Below, one piece after another: positions 61,332 to 64,000 of a stretch of DNA of 64,000 nucleotides (positions are counted from its first letter, which is position 1; each line of letters begins with the position of its first letter). The notes under the pieces are model-generated. The model was not told the origin of the DNA. It saw nothing but the letters and a program-made list of their open reading frames with translations, and made no database searches. Location: contig NZ_CP108494.1 in the NCBI RefSeq assembly GCF_041435435.1, forward strand, positions 248,001 through 312,000. The letters run 5' to 3'. The stretch is from Streptomyces sp. NBC_01241. Lineage in GTDB: Bacteria; Actinomycetota; Actinomycetes; Streptomycetales; Streptomycetaceae. The position numbers and the translations under genes are program-made.

Positions 61332-61970
61332 ATGGACATCGCGCTTGTCCGTTCACGATGGCGGGCCGTATTCGCCCTGTTCGCCGTGCTTCCGTGGGGG
61401 CTGGGCCTGCCGTTGACGGCCCTCGCATTCGGATGGGACGCCGCTGCGGGGCAGCCTGATGTGCTGGGCACCGCGATGGCCGTGGCAGCCGGTGCGGTGT
61501 CCTTCGCGACCGTTCCGGCTCAGGTGCAGACCGTTAGGGCTCTGCTGTCCAGACCCCGGCTCACCCTGGAGACCGACGCCCTGGTCATCCATGACCCCGT
61601 GTTCCTCCGCAAAGGCGCCCGGATCGCGCGCGAGCGAATCGCGGAAGCCGATCGGCTGGACTGGAAGGAAGCCGAGGTCAGGTTCCACGTCGACTACGAC
61701 ACGACCGAGCTGACTCCGTTCCGCGAACCGCTGAACGTGGAGGTACGGCTACGTGGCGACCACGGCTTCGCCTCGGCCCGAAGGTTTCACCGCGGCACCT
61801 GGATCTGGCGCCTCGCCCGCAGATCGGACCGAACCCCGCAGTTTCCGGTGCCGGGCGACCGCTACCGAAAGATCCGGGTCCGTGCCAGACACCCGGTGGA
61901 CGCCCTCACCGCCCTCACCGAATGGATTACGAGCTCAGCCGCTCCTGACGCCGGGCGCCCTCCTCACTGA
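61332..61970 (+). CDS. Two-helix membrane protein with PH-like tail
   Basis: A 212-residue protein. Two hydrophobic segments (AVFALFAVLPWGLGLPLTAL and GTAMAVAAGAVSFATVPAQV) are followed by a beta-rich cytoplasmic domain (LETDALVIHDPVFLRKGARI). The ATG at 61332 has no ribosome-binding site but TAGCAT ends 8 nt upstream, so the mRNA may be leaderless. Its TGA stop lies inside the CTGAA duplicated by IS1380 copy 3, so the protein is unaffected by the insertion. Function unknown. Confidence 0.7.
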   Translation: MDIALVRSRWRAVFALFAVLPWGLGLPLTALAFGWDAAAGQPDVLGTAMAVAAGAVSFATVPAQVQTVRALLSRPRLTLETDALVIHDPVFLRKGARIARERIAEADRLDWKEAEVRFHVDYDTTELTPFREPLNVEVRLRGDHGFASARRFHRGTWIWRLARRSDRTPQFPVPGDRYRKIRVRARHPVDALTALTEWITSSAAPDAGRPPH

Positions 61971-61971
61971 A

Positions 61972-63645
61972 CCCGGATCCACCGGCTCGATGCCTGTGGA
62001 TAGCCTCTCCGGAAACGAGGAAGTGCCCTGTGACCTGCGATGATGGGAGTTCTTCACGCTTCCAGCACGCACAACCACGAGGGCACTTCCGAGATGCAAT
62101 CTTCCCATGCCGCAGCGAGGGTCTCCGCACGGTTTGATGATCCGAATCTGGTCGGCTACGGCGGGCTGGCCCCGGTGGTGCGGCTGGCCGAGCGGTGCGG
62201 ACTGCCCGCACTCGTCGACGAGCACGTCCGGCTGCCGGCCTCGACGGACGGCACCGGGGCCTTCCCCGCGGCGAAGCTGATGTCGCTGGTCGGCGGCATG
62301 GTCGCCGGGGCGGACAGCATCGATGACATGGACCGGCTGCGGCACGGTGGGCTGCCGCGGCTGTTCAGCGGGGTGCGGGCGCCGTCCACGCTGGGCTCGT
62401 ACCTGCGCTCCTTCAGCCACGGACACGTGAAGCAACTGCACGCGGTGGCCCGCCGGTTCCTACCCGAACTGGCCGCGCACACCCCGCTGCTGCCCGGCGC
62501 CGACCAAGTGGCCTACGTGGACATCGACGACACGATCCGTCGCACCTACGGCTACGCCAAGCAGGGCGCCGGCTACGGATACAGCAAGGTCAAGGGCTTG
62601 AACGCGCTGATCGGGATCGTCTCCACCCCGCTGGCCGCTCCGGTGATCGTCGCCACCCGCCTGCGCAAGGGACCGTCCAACTCCGCCCGAGGTGCGGCCG
62701 CGTTCGTCGCCGAATCGATCCGCACCGCAAGAGCGTGCGGCGCGAGCGGGCTGCTGGTCGTGCGGGCCGACTCCGCGTTCTACGGCGCCAATATCGTGAA
62801 CGCCTGCCGGGCCCTGGGCGTCCGGTTCTCGGTCACCGTGCGGATGAACGCCTCGGTCAAGGCCGCGATCGCGGGCATCGACGAAGCCGCGTGGAAGGCG
62901 ATCAAGTACCCCAAGGCCGTGTGGGACGAGGAGGGGCAGTGCTGGATCTCGGACGCCGAGATAGCCGAGACCACCTACACCGCCTTCACCTCCAAGCCGA
63001 AGAAGCAGCAGGCCACCGCCCGTCTGATCGTGCGCCGCGTCAAACGGCTCAACCCGGCAGCGGTGCCCGAGGGACAGGGCGCACTCTTCGATACCTGGCG
63101 CTACCACGCCGCGTTCACCGACTCTCCGCTCTCCCTGTCCGATGCCGAACGTGAGCACAGGCGGCACGCTGTCGTGGAACAGGTGATCGCGGACTTGAAG
63201 AACGGCCCGTTCGCCCACGCCCCCTCCGGGCACTTCCAGGCGAACGCCGCCTGGCTCGCGCTGGCCGCTCTCGCGCACAATCTGACCCGCGCCGCCGGCG
63301 CCCTGGCGTCCGCCTTCCACGCCAAGGCCACCACCGCAACGATCCGCGACCACCTGATCAACGTGCCCGCCCGCCCGGCCCGCTCCGCCCGGCGCCTCAC
63401 CCTCCACCTGCCCGAACACTGGCCCTGGGCCGACGACTTCACCCAGCTCTTCGACCTCGTGCACGCGCCACCACCCACAGCCTGAGAAGCCCTGACCACC
63501 CCGCCCGCAAGGGCCCGAGACCGCCGAACACGTGGAAGAGCTGGACAGACCAGCGGATACTCCCTGCCCGAACAGCCAGATCATCTCGCCAACCGCCAAG
63601 ACAACCCCGAAACGATCACTCCGGAATCAAGCCGGTGGATCCGGG
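61972..63645 (+). mobile_element. IS1380-family element, copy 3
   Basis: 1,674 bp with the same ends as copies 1 and 2. Target CTGAA is duplicated at 61967-61971 and 63646-63650. The 5-bp target is the same as for copy 2. Confidence 0.95.
62040..63485 (+). CDS. IS1380-family transposase, copy 3
   Basis: A 481-residue transposase identical to copy 2 except for one residue (CGASGLL). It has the intact three-unit CCCG run and normal C-terminus ending HAPPPTA. Presumably active. Confidence 0.93.
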   Translation: MMGVLHASSTHNHEGTSEMQSSHAAARVSARFDDPNLVGYGGLAPVVRLAERCGLPALVDEHVRLPASTDGTGAFPAAKLMSLVGGMVAGADSIDDMDRLRHGGLPRLFSGVRAPSTLGSYLRSFSHGHVKQLHAVARRFLPELAAHTPLLPGADQVAYVDIDDTIRRTYGYAKQGAGYGYSKVKGLNALIGIVSTPLAAPVIVATRLRKGPSNSARGAAAFVAESIRTARACGASGLLVVRADSAFYGANIVNACRALGVRFSVTVRMNASVKAAIAGIDEAAWKAIKYPKAVWDEEGQCWISDAEIAETTYTAFTSKPKKQQATARLIVRRVKRLNPAAVPEGQGALFDTWRYHAAFTDSPLSLSDAEREHRRHAVVEQVIADLKNGPFAHAPSGHFQANAAWLALAALAHNLTRAAGALASAFHAKATTATIRDHLINVPARPARSARRLTLHLPEHWPWADDFTQLFDLVHAPPPTA

Positions 63646-63669
63646 CTGAACGGCAGGCGAGCCCTACTA

Positions 63670-64000
63670 GTGTCCTGCGCCGGAGATCCATCGTTAGTTC
63701 CTGTATGAGTGTTTCTGCGGGTGTGCCCGCACCGCGTCGTGGTCCGAAGCTGGAACCGTTGTTGTTGTCCGTTGACGAGCGTGCGGTGTTGGAGCGTTGG
63801 GCCCGGCGGGCGACGTCTGCGCAGGCGGTGGCGTTACGGGCGCGGATCGTGCTGGCGTGTGCAGGTCCTGACGTTCCGCCGATTGTTGTGGTGGCGCGGG
63901 ATCTTCGGGTAGCGGCGGATACGGTCCGCAAGTGGCGCCGGCGGTTCCTGGCCGCCCGGCTGGACGGGTTGGTGGACGAGCCCCGGCCGGGCCGGCCGCC
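63670..64000 (+). mobile_element. IS630-family element, copy 2 (runs off the right edge)
   Basis: Starts with the same inverted repeat GTGTCCTGCGCCGGAGATCC as copy 1, next to a TA at 63668-63669, and reads in the opposite direction to copy 1. Only the first 331 bp are in the window. It begins 19 bp after the duplicated target of IS1380 copy 3. Confidence 0.9.
63705..64000 (+). CDS. IS630-family transposase, N-terminal part
   Basis: From ATG 63705 the visible ~98 residues equal the start of the protein encoded at 33015-34136 ([20 protein letters not shown], then the first helix-turn-helix). The catalytic part is outside the window. Confidence 0.9.
   Translation, partial: MSVSAGVPAPRRGPKLEPLLLSVDERAVLERWARRATSAQAVALRARIVLACAGPDVPPIVVVARDLRVAADTVRKWRRRFLAARLDGLVDEPRPGRP

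Overview
The window reads as the chromosome arm, or an integrated or linear plasmid, of a Streptomyces-type actinomycete. It is uniformly G+C-rich with strong third-position G/C bias. Many starts are GTG or TTG, and 4-nt stop/start overlaps are frequent. Several gene families here are ones I associate with Streptomyces (DUF6461, DUF6233, DUF4232, IPT/TIG plus ice-binding-like proteins, HAAS/PadR pairs, replication-relaxation proteins). I saw no rRNA, tRNA or CRISPR array.

The dominant theme is mobile DNA and decay. Elements whose ends could be placed are: an IS5-like element with ~70-bp inverted repeats (2517-4158); a DDE/rve element (15245-16488); an IS5-family element with a coupled second gene (17662-19090) and a truncated relative (about 36886-38083); a three-level nest IS256 > IS30 > IS3 (19552-23478); three IS1380 copies (23924-25601, 46956-48629, 61972-63645); two IS630 copies (33018-34171, 63670 to the edge); an IS3 carrying one IS1380 (45840-48806); and an ISAzo13-like element (55914-57635). 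IS21 pieces lie at both ends. Between them are fragments of a TniB/TniQ/TnsA-type transposon (4812-8211), a Tn554-like tyrosine-recombinase operon (49742-53423) and the truncated end of a second such operon (54638-55740). Interrupted or frameshifted genes include an aminoglycoside-phosphotransferase-like gene, a Ser/Thr kinase, an amidohydrolase, a TPR-type regulator, a primase-polymerase domain, a DNA ligase and several transposases.

Intact non-mobile genes form small islands: DUF6461 (1599-2210); a sigma-like regulator (6057-7568); a methionine aminopeptidase divergent from an XRE regulator with a shared palindrome (8236-9386); a large secreted subtilisin-like protease (10921-14655); a replication-relaxation protein and a small helical protein framed by mirrored repeat clusters (26072-28818); a PadR/HAAS pair (29091-30076); an IPT plus ice-binding-like protein (30520-31836); a secreted RCC1-repeat protein (34171-35574); a TetR regulator divergent from a ketosynthase with a perfect operator palindrome (39541-41541); a secreted serine hydrolase (43026-44138); a SMI1/KNR4 protein (48978-49544); a uronate-dehydrogenase-like enzyme (53809-54606); a DUF4232 secreted protein (57965-58507); and a sigma-factor operon (58625-60092).

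Four observations stand out. A 32-bp site made of two 8-bp direct repeats around a 16-bp core occurs three times; two inverted copies bracket the SMI1/KNR4 gene beside the Tn554-like operon. Coiled-coil plus winged-helix genes are linked to transposases in three IS elements and translationally coupled in two. Two mirrored clusters of GGTCAAGGGG-type repeats flank one small gene next to a replication gene. Finally, several insertions fall in stop codons and leave the host protein unchanged.
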